Shown in pieces: positions 1 through 8,524 of a stretch of 64,000 nucleotides of DNA (the stretch's first letter is position 1; every line of letters starts with the position of its first letter). The DNA comes from Streptomyces sp. FIT100 (GTDB lineage: Bacteria; Actinomycetota; Actinomycetes; Streptomycetales; Streptomycetaceae). The stretch is from contig NZ_CP075715.1 in NCBI RefSeq assembly GCF_024584805.1, positions 744,001 to 808,000 on the forward strand, read 5' to 3'. The position numbers and the translations under genes are program-made. The notes below the pieces were generated by a model that saw nothing but the letters and a program-made list of their open reading frames with translations, had not been told where the DNA came from and did not search any database.

Positions 1-28
1 CCAGGCCTTCCAGGCCCTGCACGGCTGA
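1..28 (+). CDS. 3' end of an unidentified upstream gene (partial)
   Basis: The first bases read in frame as Q-A-F-Q-A-L-H-G followed by TGA at 26-28, in the same direction as the ClpP gene. Too little is visible to name it. ClpP paralogues of this type often lie next to an Xre-type regulator or another clpP gene in Streptomyces, so either is possible. It is separated from clpP by about 170 bases, so the two need not be co-transcribed. Confidence 0.4.
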
Positions 29-148
29 GCCGACCACACCCCGAGAGCCGCAGGCGCGGGGAGGACGGCCCCGACGCCGCGCAGCCGCCACTCCCCCGGG
101 CTTCCTGCCCCCTCCACCCCACAGCGCAACTCCCTCACCATAATTATC

Positions 149-176
149 TGTACGTCCTGTACATTTTTTACAGAGA
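149..176. promoter_or_regulatory. Overlapping inverted repeats upstream of clpP (putative operator)
   Basis: TGTAC-GTCCT-GTACA (149-163) is a perfect inverted repeat. It overlaps a second one, CTGTA...TACAG, that ends in the AT-rich stretch before the clpP ribosome binding site. The AT-rich context is striking in this GC-rich genome and suits a promoter/operator. It does not match the PopR or ClgR operators as I remember them, so the regulator is unknown. Confidence 0.4.
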
Positions 177-201
177 CTCGCGCCCCGAGGAGAGGTACGC
201 C

Positions 202-837
202 ATGAACCGGCCTTCCGCCCGCTACGTCCTGCCCGAGCTGACCGAGCGCACCAGCTCCGGCTTCCGCTCGCTCGACCCGTACTCGAAGCTCCTGCAGGAG
301 CGGATCGTCTTCCTCGGCAGCGCCGTCGACGACACCTCGGCCAACGACCTCATCGCCCAGTTCCTGTACCTCGAGTACGACGCCCCTGACCAGGACATCA
401 GCCTCTACATCAACTCGCCTGGCGGCAGCGTCAGCGCCATGACGTCGATCTACGACACCATGCAGGTGGTGAGGTGCGACATCGCGACGACCTGCCTCGG
501 CCAGGCCGCCTCCACCGCCGCCGTCCTGCTCGCGGCCGGCACGCCCGGCAAGCGCATGGCCCTGCCCGGCGCCCGGGTGGTCGTCCAGCAGCCCGCGCTG
601 CCCGAGCCCGTACAGGGACAGCCGACCGATCTGGACATCCAGGCGCGGGAGTTGCTGCGGCTGCGCGATCAGATCACCACGATCCTCGCTCGCCACACGG
701 GTCACAGCTCCGGGCGTGTCGCCGCCGACCTCGAACGCGACACGGTGTTCAATGCCCAAGCGGCCAGGGATTACGGTCTGATCGATCACATCATCAAGAA
801 CCGCAAGGCGTCCGCCGCTTCGCCGCTGGTGCGGTGA
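202..837 (+). CDS. ClpP-family proteolytic subunit paralogue lacking the catalytic His
   Basis: This 211-aa protein has the length and fold signatures of the ClpP peptidase ring subunit: SLYINSPGG near residue 67, GQAAST with the nucleophile Ser104, and the third-residue Asp180 in LERDT. At the position of the catalytic His, where active ClpPs read IHQP, it reads VVQQP, so His is replaced by Gln129. The subunit is therefore unlikely to be a normal serine peptidase by itself. It may work in a mixed ring with another ClpP or play a structural role. The ATG follows GAGGAGAGG at a good distance. Overlapping inverted repeats lie upstream. Streptomyces carries several clpP genes; this is not the housekeeping clpP1P2 pair. 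Confidence 0.9.
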   Translation: MNRPSARYVLPELTERTSSGFRSLDPYSKLLQERIVFLGSAVDDTSANDLIAQFLYLEYDAPDQDISLYINSPGGSVSAMTSIYDTMQVVRCDIATTCLGQAASTAAVLLAAGTPGKRMALPGARVVVQQPALPEPVQGQPTDLDIQARELLRLRDQITTILARHTGHSSGRVAADLERDTVFNAQAARDYGLIDHIIKNRKASAASPLVR

Positions 838-843
838 CGGCCC

Positions 844-1152
844 GTGCTGCCTCCGGAGCCTCCACCGCTGCCCGCACTGACGCGCGCCGAAAGCGAGTTC
901 ATCGACTGCTGGCTCGAAGTCGTCGACCAGCTGGGACGGATCAATCCGGCCCGGGCCACCCGCACCTACGGCGCGCTGCGCGCCGCACAGGCGCTGGCCG
1001 TTCGGGCGGCCGCACTCCGCGACTCGCTCGCTCTGATGCACGCACGGGGCGAGAACGAGCTGCACACGCCCACATTGGCCCGTGCCCTGCGGGTGTTGGA
1101 CGGGGAGCGGCGCGCCGCGCGGATCACCCTCCCGCCCGAGTCCACGAGTTGA
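844..1152 (+). CDS. Hypothetical protein downstream of clpP
   Basis: This 102-aa frame starts with GTG six bases after the clpP stop and has Streptomyces-like codon use. The product looks mostly helical (roughly residues 12-92), with no signal peptide, membrane segment or recognised motif. The tight spacing suggests co-transcription with clpP, but I cannot assign a function. There is no strong ribosome binding site of its own, so it may depend on coupling, or the frame may be fortuitous. Confidence 0.5.
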   Translation: MLPPEPPPLPALTRAESEFIDCWLEVVDQLGRINPARATRTYGALRAAQALAVRAAALRDSLALMHARGENELHTPTLARALRVLDGERRAARITLPPESTS

Positions 1153-1504
1153 CGCCGCGGCACCCCGACGCGCCGTGGCGGCGCGCCACGCTGGGCCACA
1201 AGGCGTACGAGTGGGTGTCGCCCATCCGGGGCAGACGTGGCATCGGCTTGCGTGGCTGCGAGTTGCGCCGCAGGTTGGTCCATCCGGTGGAGTCGGCCGT
1301 TCCGTTGCTGGTACGGCGCTCGTTCCCGCGCCACTCGACCTCGGCCGAACGGCCGTCTCCACTCGAACGGATCAGCCGTGAGGAGCCTCACATATCGTCG
1401 TTTCCAACCAGAAATCCGGCACGGAATGAGTCAAGATCCCTGGGACGACAAGCCCCCGCCACCACGGCGGGGCGGTCCGGGCGGACGCCGAGTCCTGCCG
1501 CCGC
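1153..1504. other. Intergenic stretch without a convincing gene
   Basis: No frame here has a ribosome binding site, recognisable domain or consistent codon bias. It should hold the promoter for the riboswitch-led NlpC/P60 transcript, but I cannot place it exactly. Confidence 0.5.
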
Positions 1505-1665
1505 ACCGGATGCCTGGTCGACATGAAGTGCTTCGGCAGGAGTGGAGGACCCATGCAGTACGGGCCGGCCGCCACCCGCGACCGGTCCTCGGGGTGAAGC
1601 CGCTTCCGCGGCCGGGCGTCTTCGCAGGCCCGAACCCGACAGGTCATCCTTCACAGGCGGCTGAC
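1505..1665 (+). ncRNA. c-di-AMP riboswitch (ydaO/yuaA type)
   Basis: The leader contains the conserved blocks of the ydaO motif in order: GGAGGACCCA (1543-1552), CGGGGTGAAGCC (1590-1601), a variable hairpin with GGGCG, then CCGAACCCGACAG (1629-1641) and CACAGGCGG (1652-1660). A closing helix can pair GCCT (1512-1515) with AGGC (1655-1658). This class binds cyclic di-AMP and in actinobacteria commonly controls cell-wall hydrolases, normally turning them off when ligand is bound. The gene directly downstream is a secreted NlpC/P60 hydrolase, which fits. Exact ends are approximate. Confidence 0.85.
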
Positions 1666-1677
1666 GAAGGGTTGCGC

Positions 1678-2154
1678 ATGGCTGCGCAGACACAACTTCC
1701 GTCCCTGCTGTCCCGGACGGGTGCCGTTTCGGCTCTGACCATCGCCGCCGTCGGCGGCTCCTTGCTCGTACCGGGCGGCACGGCGGAGGCCCACGCCGCC
1801 TCGGGACACGCGGCGAAGGCCCTCAAGGTGGCCGCGTCGAAGAGGGGATCCCCGTACCGGTGGGGCGCCACGGGCCCGAACCGGTTCGACTGCTCCGGGC
1901 TGACGCAGTACGCCTTCAAGAGGGCCGGCAAGCGCCTGCCGCGTACGGCCCAGGCCCAGTACAACCGCACCCGCCACATCCCCGCCTCCCGCCGCAGCGT
2001 CGGCGACCTGGTGTTCTTCCACTGGGGCGGCGCCGTGTACCACGTGGGGATCTACGCCGGCCACGGAAAGATGTGGCACTCCCCCAAGACCGGTTCCGTC
2101 GTGAAGCTGAGCAAGATCTGGGCCAAGAACGTCCGGTACGGCCGCGTCCGCTGA
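1678..2154 (+). CDS. Secreted C40 family (NlpC/P60) peptidoglycan hydrolase
   Basis: The 158-aa product begins with a Sec-type signal region (hydrophobic core about residues 15-35, ending near TAEAHA). One compact NlpC/P60 domain follows. The catalytic Cys lies in RFDCSG and the His in YHVGIY. GDLVFF precedes the His, as is usual in these D,L-endopeptidases, which cut peptide stems in peptidoglycan. The ATG at 1678 was chosen because it gives the signal peptide and lies just after the riboswitch; the longer open frame runs through the riboswitch RNA and is not real. There are no extra binding domains, so it is among the smallest of its family. Expression is probably tied to cyclic di-AMP. Confidence 0.92.
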   Translation: MAAQTQLPSLLSRTGAVSALTIAAVGGSLLVPGGTAEAHAASGHAAKALKVAASKRGSPYRWGATGPNRFDCSGLTQYAFKRAGKRLPRTAQAQYNRTRHIPASRRSVGDLVFFHWGGAVYHVGIYAGHGKMWHSPKTGSVVKLSKIWAKNVRYGRVR

Positions 2155-2235
2155 CCCTCGTGGTCGGCCGGCAGGCCGCAAGCCGCAAGCCGAGGAGACC
2201 GGCATGTTCCGCGGGGTACGGGCAACTCGTACGGT

Positions 2236-2823
2236 ATGCCCGACACCGACCCCCGTACCCCGCGGAACGATCCCCCTCCGGACGGCACCGGGGAGCTCCC
2301 CCCGGACGGCACCGAGCGTGACGAGACCGAGCCCGAGCGGGCCGACCGCAACTTCGCCGAGCTGCTCCAGGAGCTGCGGGTCACCCAGACGGGCGTGCAG
2401 ATCCTGTTCGCCTTCCTGCTGACCATCGCCTTCACGGCCGCGTTCCCCCGGCTCGACTCCTTCCAGCGCGGCACGTACGTGACCACGCTGCTGCTGTCCG
2501 TGCTGGCCGCGGTGCTGTTCACGGCGCCCGCCGCGGTCCATCGCGGCCTGTTCCGGCAGGGCGCCAAACCGGAGATCGTGACGGTCTCCTCGCGACTGGC
2601 CGCTGCCGGCCTCGCGGTCCTCGCGCCGGCGCTCGCCTCCGCGGTGCTGCTGGTCGTCGACGTCGTGCACGGCACGCCCGAAGGCATCGTCACCGCCGTG
2701 GCGACGCTGCTCGTCTGCGCCGTGCTCTGGGGAGTCCTGCCCGCGATGATACGGCGGAGGCTCAAAGGGTCGGCGGACCCGTCACCGGGGCCGGACCGAG
2801 AGCGGTCGGGGTCCGTCCGCTGA
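2236..2823 (+). CDS. Four-helix membrane protein, DUF6328-like
   Basis: The 195-aa protein has an acidic, proline-rich N-terminal tail (residues 1-38). The motif ELLQELRVTQTGVQILFAFL then leads into about four hydrophobic helices between residues 50 and 170, and the tail is basic. The ELLQELRVTQTG block is typical of actinobacterial DUF6328 proteins, whose function is unknown. It stands alone: the upstream gene ends 80 bases before it, and the next gene is on the other strand. Confidence 0.8.
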   Translation: MPDTDPRTPRNDPPPDGTGELPPDGTERDETEPERADRNFAELLQELRVTQTGVQILFAFLLTIAFTAAFPRLDSFQRGTYVTTLLLSVLAAVLFTAPAAVHRGLFRQGAKPEIVTVSSRLAAAGLAVLAPALASAVLLVVDVVHGTPEGIVTAVATLLVCAVLWGVLPAMIRRRLKGSADPSPGPDRERSGSVR

Positions 2824-2937
2824 CGCCGCACGGCACACGCCGCACGGCACACGGGCGGGCGGGGTCACGCCCGAGATGTGCGGCCACCGCCTCGGATACG
2901 GGGCCGCCGCCCCCTGAGGCGCCGCCGCCCCCGTACG

Positions 2938-3378
2938 TCAACCGCCGGAAGGCCCCGGGAACGGTGTCCACGGAAGGGCGATCCACACCGTCTTGCCGCC
3001 CTCGGGGGTCGGGGTCACCGACAGGCGGCCGCCGTACTCCGCGGTGAGCCAGCGGATGATGACCATGCCGCGGCCGTTGTCCTGCTGGACCGCGGCCGGG
3101 AGGCGCTGGGGCCAGCGGGGGTGGCTGTCGGTGACGCCGATGCGCAGCTGCTCGTCGCGTACCAGGCGGAGGGCGACGGTGAAGGTCGGCGACTGGCCGA
3201 AGGTGTGCTGCACCGCGTTGGTGGCGAGTTCGGAGACGATCAGCCGGACGGTGTCCGCGGTGTCCGCCTCCCCGGGGAGGCCCCATTCGGCGAGGACGCC
3301 GCTGACGTACCTCCGCGCGGCGGAGACCGAGGCGGGATCGCTCGGCAGAGTGACGGAGGCTTCCTGGAGGTCTGCCAT
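2938..3378 (-). CDS. Anti-sigma-factor-type ATP-binding protein (HATPase_c)
   Basis: This 146-aa protein is a stand-alone GHKL ATPase domain of the RsbW/SpoIIAB-like class abundant in Streptomyces. Visible motifs are the N-box LIVSELATNAVQHT (about residues 48-61), a degenerate G1 box (GVTDSHPRWP) and the G2-like DNGRGMVIIRWL. Such proteins bind and phosphorylate or sequester partners in sigma-factor switching, but the partner is unknown here. The ATG at 3378 follows an AAGGGA-type ribosome binding site. It also agrees with family N-termini; a longer upstream frame is open but lacks family similarity. Confidence 0.85.
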   Translation of the reverse strand: MADLQEASVTLPSDPASVSAARRYVSGVLAEWGLPGEADTADTVRLIVSELATNAVQHTFGQSPTFTVALRLVRDEQLRIGVTDSHPRWPQRLPAAVQQDNGRGMVIIRWLTAEYGGRLSVTPTPEGGKTVWIALPWTPFPGPSGG

Positions 3379-3819
3379 GGCGAGCTGTCCCTTTCCCACC
3401 GGGGCCGGTTGCCGGTACGTGGCGACACGCAGCGGATGAGGAGCCGGCGCGGCCTCGGATTGCGCTGGGCGCCAGACTGCCACCCTTGCCACCGCCGTTG
3501 GAGGCGATCCACCCGGGTATGCAGGGATCTGTCGCTCGAAGCGGTGAACTCTGCGACGCGAGAGCGTATTTGGCCGCACGCCCGGTGGCCCCGGGTCGCC
3601 CTGCCCTGCCCCGGGCTGCCCTGCCATGCGCGGGCCGCGGCTCGCGCGGGGACTCCATCGGCCGGGCGGCACGGGCGGGTTCGGCGCGCACGCCGGACAG
3701 CTCGACCCTGCCGGAGCTGCTCCGGGCGCCGACTCCGCGCGTGCGGTGGCGCGTTCGGCGCCGGACGGGACGCCTCCGGCGGCCTTGGACTCGCTGGTGG
3801 AGGTGGGGCCCGACCGGGT
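3379..3819. other. Non-coding gap between bioF and the ATPase gene
   Basis: No gene is supported here. Around 3598-3630 there is a run of CTGCC-type short repeats. The open frames on both strands are compositional shadows without start signals. Confidence 0.5.
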
Positions 3820-4977
3820 TCAGCGGGGCGGTGCGGCCCGAAGGATCACGCCGACGGCGTCGTCGATCTGCCGGTCGGTGAGGTCGGCCCGCGCGGTGAG
3901 CCGGATCCGGGAGATGCCGTCCGGGACGGACGGGGGCCGGAAGCAGCCCACGGCCAGCCCGCCGGCCCGGCAGTCCGCGGCCCATCGCACGGCCGCCTCG
4001 GGCGACGGCGCCTGTACGGAGACGACCGCCGCGTCCGGGCGTGCCGCGGTCAGCCCGGCGTCCGTCAGCCGCTCGTACAGCGTGGTGGCGACGGTGCGCG
4101 CCCGCCCGGCGAGCTCCGGTTCCCGGCGCAGCAGCCGCAGACTCGCGAGTGCCGCGCCCGCGGCGGCCGGGGCGAGGCCGGTGTCGAAGATGAACGTGCG
4201 GGCGGCGTTGACGAGATGGTCGACGACCCGCGCCGGGCCGAGGACGGCACCGCCCTGGCTGCCGAGGGACTTGGAGAGGGTGAGCGTGGCCACGACACCC
4301 GTCGAGCCCGCGAGGCCCGCGGCGTGCAGCGCGCCCCGGCCGCCGTCGCCGAGCACCCCGAAGCCGTGCGCGTCGTCGACGACCAGTGCGGCGCCATGGG
4401 CGCCGCACACGTCGGCGAGGTCCGTGAGCGGAGCGGCGTCGCCGTCCACCGAGAAGACCGAGTCGCTGACGACGAGGGCGCGCCGTCCCGGATCGGCGTC
4501 GAGCGTCTTGCGTACGGCCTCGGGGTCGGCGTGCGGCACGACGGCCGTCTCGGCGCGGGAGAGCCGGCAGCCGTCGACGATGGACGCGTGGTTGCCCGCG
4601 TCGGAGACGATCAGGGAGCCATGGGTGCTCAGCGCCGTGAGGGCGGCGAGGTTGGCGGCGTACCCGGAGGAGAAGACCAGCGCGGCCTCGAAGCCGCAGA
4701 ACTCGGCGAGTTCGCCTTCGAGTTCGGTGTGCAGCTCGGTGGTGCCGGTGACGAGCCGGGAGCCGGTGGCGCCCGCGCCCCAGCGCAGGGCGGCCTCCGC
4801 CGCGGCCGCCGTGATCTCCGGCCGGCGGGTGAGGCCGAGGTAGTCGTTGCTCGCGAGATCGAGCAGTGCCGTGGCGGCGGGGCGGGGCCGCAGCGCGCGT
4901 ACGAGTCCGGCGTCCGCGCGCAGGCGCGCCGCTTCGGCGGTCCACTCGAAGGGATCCTGGGGCTGGGACTGCGACAT
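3820..4977 (-). CDS. bioF: 8-amino-7-oxononanoate synthase
   Basis: The 385-aa product is a fold-type I PLP enzyme of the alpha-oxoamine synthase family. It condenses pimeloyl thioester and alanine in the first committed step of the biotin ring pathway. Visible landmarks are GAGATGSR and GTTELHTELE (residues 67-88), the substrate loop SDAGNHASIVDG, the PLP-contacting DDAHGFG (201-207) and the Schiff-base lysine K236 in TLSKSLGSQGG. The ATG at 4977 was chosen for normal length and a GGA-type site. It is divergent from bioB across a 148-base shared control region. The next gene downstream is 440 bases away, so bioF appears monocistronic. Confidence 0.95.
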   Translation of the reverse strand: MSQSQPQDPFEWTAEAARLRADAGLVRALRPRPAATALLDLASNDYLGLTRRPEITAAAAEAALRWGAGATGSRLVTGTTELHTELEGELAEFCGFEAALVFSSGYAANLAALTALSTHGSLIVSDAGNHASIVDGCRLSRAETAVVPHADPEAVRKTLDADPGRRALVVSDSVFSVDGDAAPLTDLADVCGAHGAALVVDDAHGFGVLGDGGRGALHAAGLAGSTGVVATLTLSKSLGSQGGAVLGPARVVDHLVNAARTFIFDTGLAPAAAGAALASLRLLRREPELAGRARTVATTLYERLTDAGLTAARPDAAVVSVQAPSPEAAVRWAADCRAGGLAVGCFRPPSVPDGISRIRLTARADLTDRQIDDAVGVILRAAPPR

Positions 4978-5040
4978 GAGGGTGGTCCGGTCCTTTTGTA
5001 GGCAGCGCACAGACACTAGCCCGGGACAGCTGAGGTCAGA

Positions 5041-5056
5041 GTGTGGCCATGCACAC
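5041..5056. promoter_or_regulatory. Inverted repeat in the bioF-bioB divergent promoter region
   Basis: GTGTG-GCCATG-CACAC is an interrupted palindrome placed between the two divergent biotin genes, where a repressor would be expected. I do not recognise it as a BirA or BioQ box, so this is positional evidence only. Confidence 0.3.
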
Positions 5057-5125
5057 ACCCTGTTCGGCGCGTGTTGTCGAGTTCCTCCTTGGCCCGGGGG
5101 TGTCCGGTAAGCGAGGATCAGCGCC

Positions 5126-6337
5126 ATGGACCTCCTGAACACGCTGGTGGACAAGGGGCTGCGGCGTGAGCTGCCGTCCCGCGAAGAAGCGCTCGCCGTG
5201 CTGGCGACCTCCGACGACGAACTGCTCGAAGTGGTGGCCGCGGCCGGAAAGGTGCGCCGCCAGTGGTTCGGGCGGCGGGTGAAGCTCAACTACCTGGTCA
5301 ATCTGAAGTCCGGGCTGTGTCCCGAGGACTGCTCGTACTGTTCCCAGCGGCTCGGTTCCAAGGCCGACATCCTCAAGTACACCTGGCTGAAGCCGGACGA
5401 GGCGTCACAGGCGGCTGCCGCGGGGGTCGCGGGCGGCGCGAAGCGGGTCTGCCTCGTCGCGAGCGGCCGGGGTCCGACGGACCGGGACGTCGACCGGGTC
5501 TCGCAGACCATCGAGGCGATCAAGGAGCGGAACGAGGGCGTCGAGGTGTGTGCCTGCCTCGGGCTGCTCTCGGACGGCCAGGCGGAGCGGCTGCGCGAGG
5601 CGGGCGCGGACGCGTACAACCACAACCTCAACACGTCCGAGGGGACGTACGGGGACATCACGACCACCCACACGTACGCCGACCGGGTCGACACCGTGCA
5701 GAAGGCCCACGCCGCCGGTCTGTCGGCCTGCTCGGGTCTGATCGCGGGCATGGGCGAGAGCGACGAGGACCTGGTCGACGTCGTCTTCGCGCTGCGCGAG
5801 CTGGACCCGGACTCGGTGCCGGTGAACTTCCTCATCCCGTTCGAGGGCACCCCGCTCGCCAAGGAGTGGAACCTGACGCCGCAGCGCTGTCTGCGCATCC
5901 TCGCGATGGTCCGGTTCGTCTGCCCGGACGTGGAGGTGCGCATCGCGGGCGGGCGTGAGGTCCATCTGCGCGCGATGCAGCCGCTCGCGCTGCACCTCGC
6001 CAACTCGATCTTCCTCGGCGACTACCTCACCAGCGAGGGCCAGGCCGGCAAGGCCGACCTGGAGATGATCGCGGACGCCGGCTTCGAGGTGGAGGGAACG
6101 GAGACGACGACGCTGCCGGGGCACCGGGCGGACGCGGCGGCCGGCGGCGCGTGCGGCTCGCACTCCGGTGGCTGCGCACCGTGCGGCGACGGCGCATCCC
6201 AGGCCGTGGCCGAGGCCGGGCAAGAGGCCGGGCAAGAGGCCGGGCGAGGGGCCGGGCAAGAGGCGTCGGCCGCCCGTACGGATCTGGTGGCGGTCCGCCG
6301 CCGGGGTGCAGGGACGGACCTCGCGCCCAATGCGTGA
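5126..6337 (+). CDS. bioB: Biotin synthase, with long C-terminal tail
   Basis: The 403-aa radical SAM enzyme inserts sulfur into dethiobiotin. It has the CxxxCxxC cluster motif CPEDCSYC (C65, C69, C72), YNHNLNTS, and the usual TIM-barrel blocks up to about residue 325 ([14 protein letters not shown]). The remaining roughly 70 residues are an extension. It contains a cysteine-rich stretch ([11 protein letters not shown]) followed by short repeats [18 protein letters not shown], encoded by an 11-12 base tandem DNA repeat at about 6210-6262. The tail is absent from enterobacterial BioB and is probably not catalytic. The stop overlaps the bioA start by 8 bases, indicating translational coupling. 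Confidence 0.95.
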   Translation: MDLLNTLVDKGLRRELPSREEALAVLATSDDELLEVVAAAGKVRRQWFGRRVKLNYLVNLKSGLCPEDCSYCSQRLGSKADILKYTWLKPDEASQAAAAGVAGGAKRVCLVASGRGPTDRDVDRVSQTIEAIKERNEGVEVCACLGLLSDGQAERLREAGADAYNHNLNTSEGTYGDITTTHTYADRVDTVQKAHAAGLSACSGLIAGMGESDEDLVDVVFALRELDPDSVPVNFLIPFEGTPLAKEWNLTPQRCLRILAMVRFVCPDVEVRIAGGREVHLRAMQPLALHLANSIFLGDYLTSEGQAGKADLEMIADAGFEVEGTETTTLPGHRADAAAGGACGSHSGGCAPCGDGASQAVAEAGQEAGQEAGRGAGQEASAARTDLVAVRRRGAGTDLAPNA

Positions 6338-7634
6338 GCCGTTGAACGCCCGGGAGCTGGTGGCCCTGGACCGCGCCCACGTCTGGCACCCGTACGGTCC
6401 GATGCCGGGCCGTACCGACCCGCTCGTCGTGGAGTCCGCCGACGGGGTACGGCTGCGGCTCGCGGAAGCCGCCCACGGGCAGCGGGAGTTGGTCGACGGG
6501 ATGTCGTCCTGGTGGTCGGCGATCCACGGCTACAACCACCCGGTGCTCAACGAGGCCGCGCGCGGCCAGCTGGACCGGATGAGCCATGTGATGTTCGGGG
6601 GACTCACCCACGAGCCCGCCGTCCGGCTCGCCACCCGGCTGGTGGAGATCACCCCCGAGCCGCTCCGGCACGTCTTCCTCTGCGACTCGGGCTCGGTCTC
6701 GGTCGAGGTCGCCGTGAAGATGTGCCTGCAGTACTGGCGTTCGGTCGGCCGCCCGGCCAAGCAGCGGCTGCTGACCTGGCGCGGCGGGTACCACGGTGAC
6801 ACCTGGCAGCCCATGTCGGTCTGCGACCCCGAGGGCGGGATGCACGGCCTGTGGTCGGGCGTGCTCCCGCGCCAGATCTTCGCGGACGCCCCGCCCGGGA
6901 CGTACGAGGAGTACGACCCGTCGTACGGGGACCGGCTGCGCGAGCTCATCGGGCGCCACGCGGACGAGCTGGCCGCCGTGATCGTGGAGCCGGTGGTGCA
7001 GGGCGCGGGCGGGATGCGCTTCCACTCCCCCGAGTACCTGCGGGTGCTGCGGGAGGCGTGCGACGCCCACGGCGTCCTCCTCGTCCTCGACGAGATCGCC
7101 ACGGGCTTCGGGCGCACGGGCCGGCTCTTCGCCGCCGAGCACGCGGGCGTCTCGCCCGATGTGCTGTGCCTCGGCAAGGCGCTGACCGGCGGTTACCTCA
7201 CGATGGCGGCGACGCTGTGCACGAGCCGGATCGCCGACGGCATCTCCCGGGGCGAGGTCCCGGTCCTCGCCCACGGCCCCACGTTCATGGCCAACCCGCT
7301 CGCGTCCGCGGTCGCCTGCGCCTCGCTCGACCTGCTCCTCGGCCAGGACTGGTCCCAGGAGGTCAAGCGCCTGGAGGCGGGCCTGCGCGAGGGCCTGGCG
7401 GAGGCGGCCACGCTGCCGGGCGTCCTCGACGTCCGCGTCCTCGGCGCCATCGGCGTCGTGCAGTTGGACCACCCCGTGGACATGGCTGCGGCGACGGAGG
7501 CGGCGGTGCGGGAGGGCGTATGGCTGCGGCCGTTCCGCGACCTCGTGTACACGATGCCGCCGTACGTGACGGGCGACGAGGACCTGGCGCGCATCACGCG
7601 CGCGGTCCGCGCCGCGGCGGCGGCGGCGGGGTGA
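6330..7634 (+). CDS. bioA: Adenosylmethionine-8-amino-7-oxononanoate aminotransferase
   Basis: The 434-aa class III PLP aminotransferase converts KAPA to DAPA using SAM as amino donor. Diagnostic regions are [42 protein letters not shown] and the PLP lysine K283 in LGKALTGGY. The ATG at 6330 lies inside the end of bioB and gives the family-typical N-terminus ([14 protein letters not shown]). It is co-transcribed with bioB. A 168-base fold-back repeat separates it from bioD. Confidence 0.95.
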   Translation: MREPLNARELVALDRAHVWHPYGPMPGRTDPLVVESADGVRLRLAEAAHGQRELVDGMSSWWSAIHGYNHPVLNEAARGQLDRMSHVMFGGLTHEPAVRLATRLVEITPEPLRHVFLCDSGSVSVEVAVKMCLQYWRSVGRPAKQRLLTWRGGYHGDTWQPMSVCDPEGGMHGLWSGVLPRQIFADAPPGTYEEYDPSYGDRLRELIGRHADELAAVIVEPVVQGAGGMRFHSPEYLRVLREACDAHGVLLVLDEIATGFGRTGRLFAAEHAGVSPDVLCLGKALTGGYLTMAATLCTSRIADGISRGEVPVLAHGPTFMANPLASAVACASLDLLLGQDWSQEVKRLEAGLREGLAEAATLPGVLDVRVLGAIGVVQLDHPVDMAAATEAAVREGVWLRPFRDLVYTMPPYVTGDEDLARITRAVRAAAAAAG

Positions 7635-7653
7635 CGGTCGGGGCCTTCCGTGA

Positions 7654-7765
7654 CTGGGGGCAAGCCCCCAGACCCCCGTACGGCCTTCGGCCGTGTCCTC
7701 AATCGCCGGACGGGCTGAAAATCGCCGGCGATTGAGGCGCGGGGGTCCGGGGGCGGAGCCCCCGC
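7654..7765. repeat. Streptomyces-type intergenic fold-back repeat between bioA and bioD
   Basis: The segment contains nested inverted repeats. CTGGGGGC/GCCCCCAG (7654-7671) is a tight hairpin. CCTCAATCGCCGG (7697-7709) pairs with CCGGCGATTGAGG (7725-7737). GGGGGC-GGA-GCCCCC (7749-7763) is a third hairpin. This composition, including the CAATCGCCGG core, recurs between genes in many Streptomyces genomes. It may act as a terminator or mRNA-stability element within the biotin operon, or may be a miniature mobile repeat. Confidence 0.7.
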
Positions 7766-7802
7766 TCGACGGACAACAGCCGTACAACCAGGAGCAGCAC
7801 AC

Positions 7803-8519
7803 ATGACCATCCTCGTCGTCAGCGGCACCGGCACCGAGATCGGCAAGACCGTCGTCACCGCCGCCGTCGCCGCCCTCGCCACCACCCGCGGCCGGACGGT
7901 CGCGGTGCTCAAGCCCGCCCAGACCGGCCTCGCCGCCGGGGAGACGGGTGACGCCCAGGAGGCCGCGCGGCTGGCCGGGAGCGGGGCGGCGAGCGTCGAG
8001 CTCGCGCGTTTTCCCGAACCGCTGGCCCCCGCGACGGCCGCGCGGCGCGCCGGCCTGCCCCCCGTGCGGCCCCAGGACGTGGCCGAGGCGGCCCGGAAGC
8101 TCGCCGCCGAGCACGATCTCGTCCTCGTCGAGGGCGCCGGTGGCCTCCTCGTACGCTTCGACGACCGGGGCGGCACGCTCGCCGATGTCGCCCGCCTGCT
8201 GCGCGCCCCCGTGCTCGTCGTCGCCCCCGCCGGGCTCGGCACGCTGAACACGACCGCGCTCACCGCCGAGGCGCTGCGCGCCCGCTCGCTGGAGCCGCTC
8301 GGCGTCGTCGTCGGCAGCTGGCCCGCCCGGCCGGACCTCGCCGCCCGCTGCAACCTCGCCGACCTGCCGGAGGCGGCGGGCGCGCCGCTGCTGGGCGCGG
8401 TGCCGGAGGGCTCGGGCTCGCTGCCGCCCGCCGCGTTCCGCGCCGCCGCCGCGCGCTGGCTGGCCCCGCGGCTCGGTGGCCGCTGGGACGCGGAGTCGTT
8501 CGCCGCGTCCGTAAGCTGA
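7803..8519 (+). CDS. bioD: Dethiobiotin synthase
   Basis: The 238-aa ATP-dependent carboxylase closes the ureido ring to form dethiobiotin from DAPA and CO2. The P-loop variant GTGTEIGKT (residues 8-16), KPAQTG (switch region) and VEGAGGLL are all present. The ATG is preceded by CAGGAGCAG. It is the third gene of the bioBAD run, although the fold-back repeat between bioA and bioD could lower or separate its expression. Confidence 0.95.
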   Translation: MTILVVSGTGTEIGKTVVTAAVAALATTRGRTVAVLKPAQTGLAAGETGDAQEAARLAGSGAASVELARFPEPLAPATAARRAGLPPVRPQDVAEAARKLAAEHDLVLVEGAGGLLVRFDDRGGTLADVARLLRAPVLVVAPAGLGTLNTTALTAEALRARSLEPLGVVVGSWPARPDLAARCNLADLPEAAGAPLLGAVPEGSGSLPPAAFRAAAARWLAPRLGGRWDAESFAASVS

Positions 8520-8524
8520 CCTGC

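Noticed and set aside
1237..1677. N-terminal extension of the NlpC/P60 protein
   Set aside because: The upstream in-frame sequence is the c-di-AMP riboswitch and precedes a good signal peptide.
2762..4945. 727-codon leftward open frame across the ATPase and bioF genes
   Set aside because: It is Arg/Pro/Gly-rich shadow sequence in another frame of two well-supported genes.
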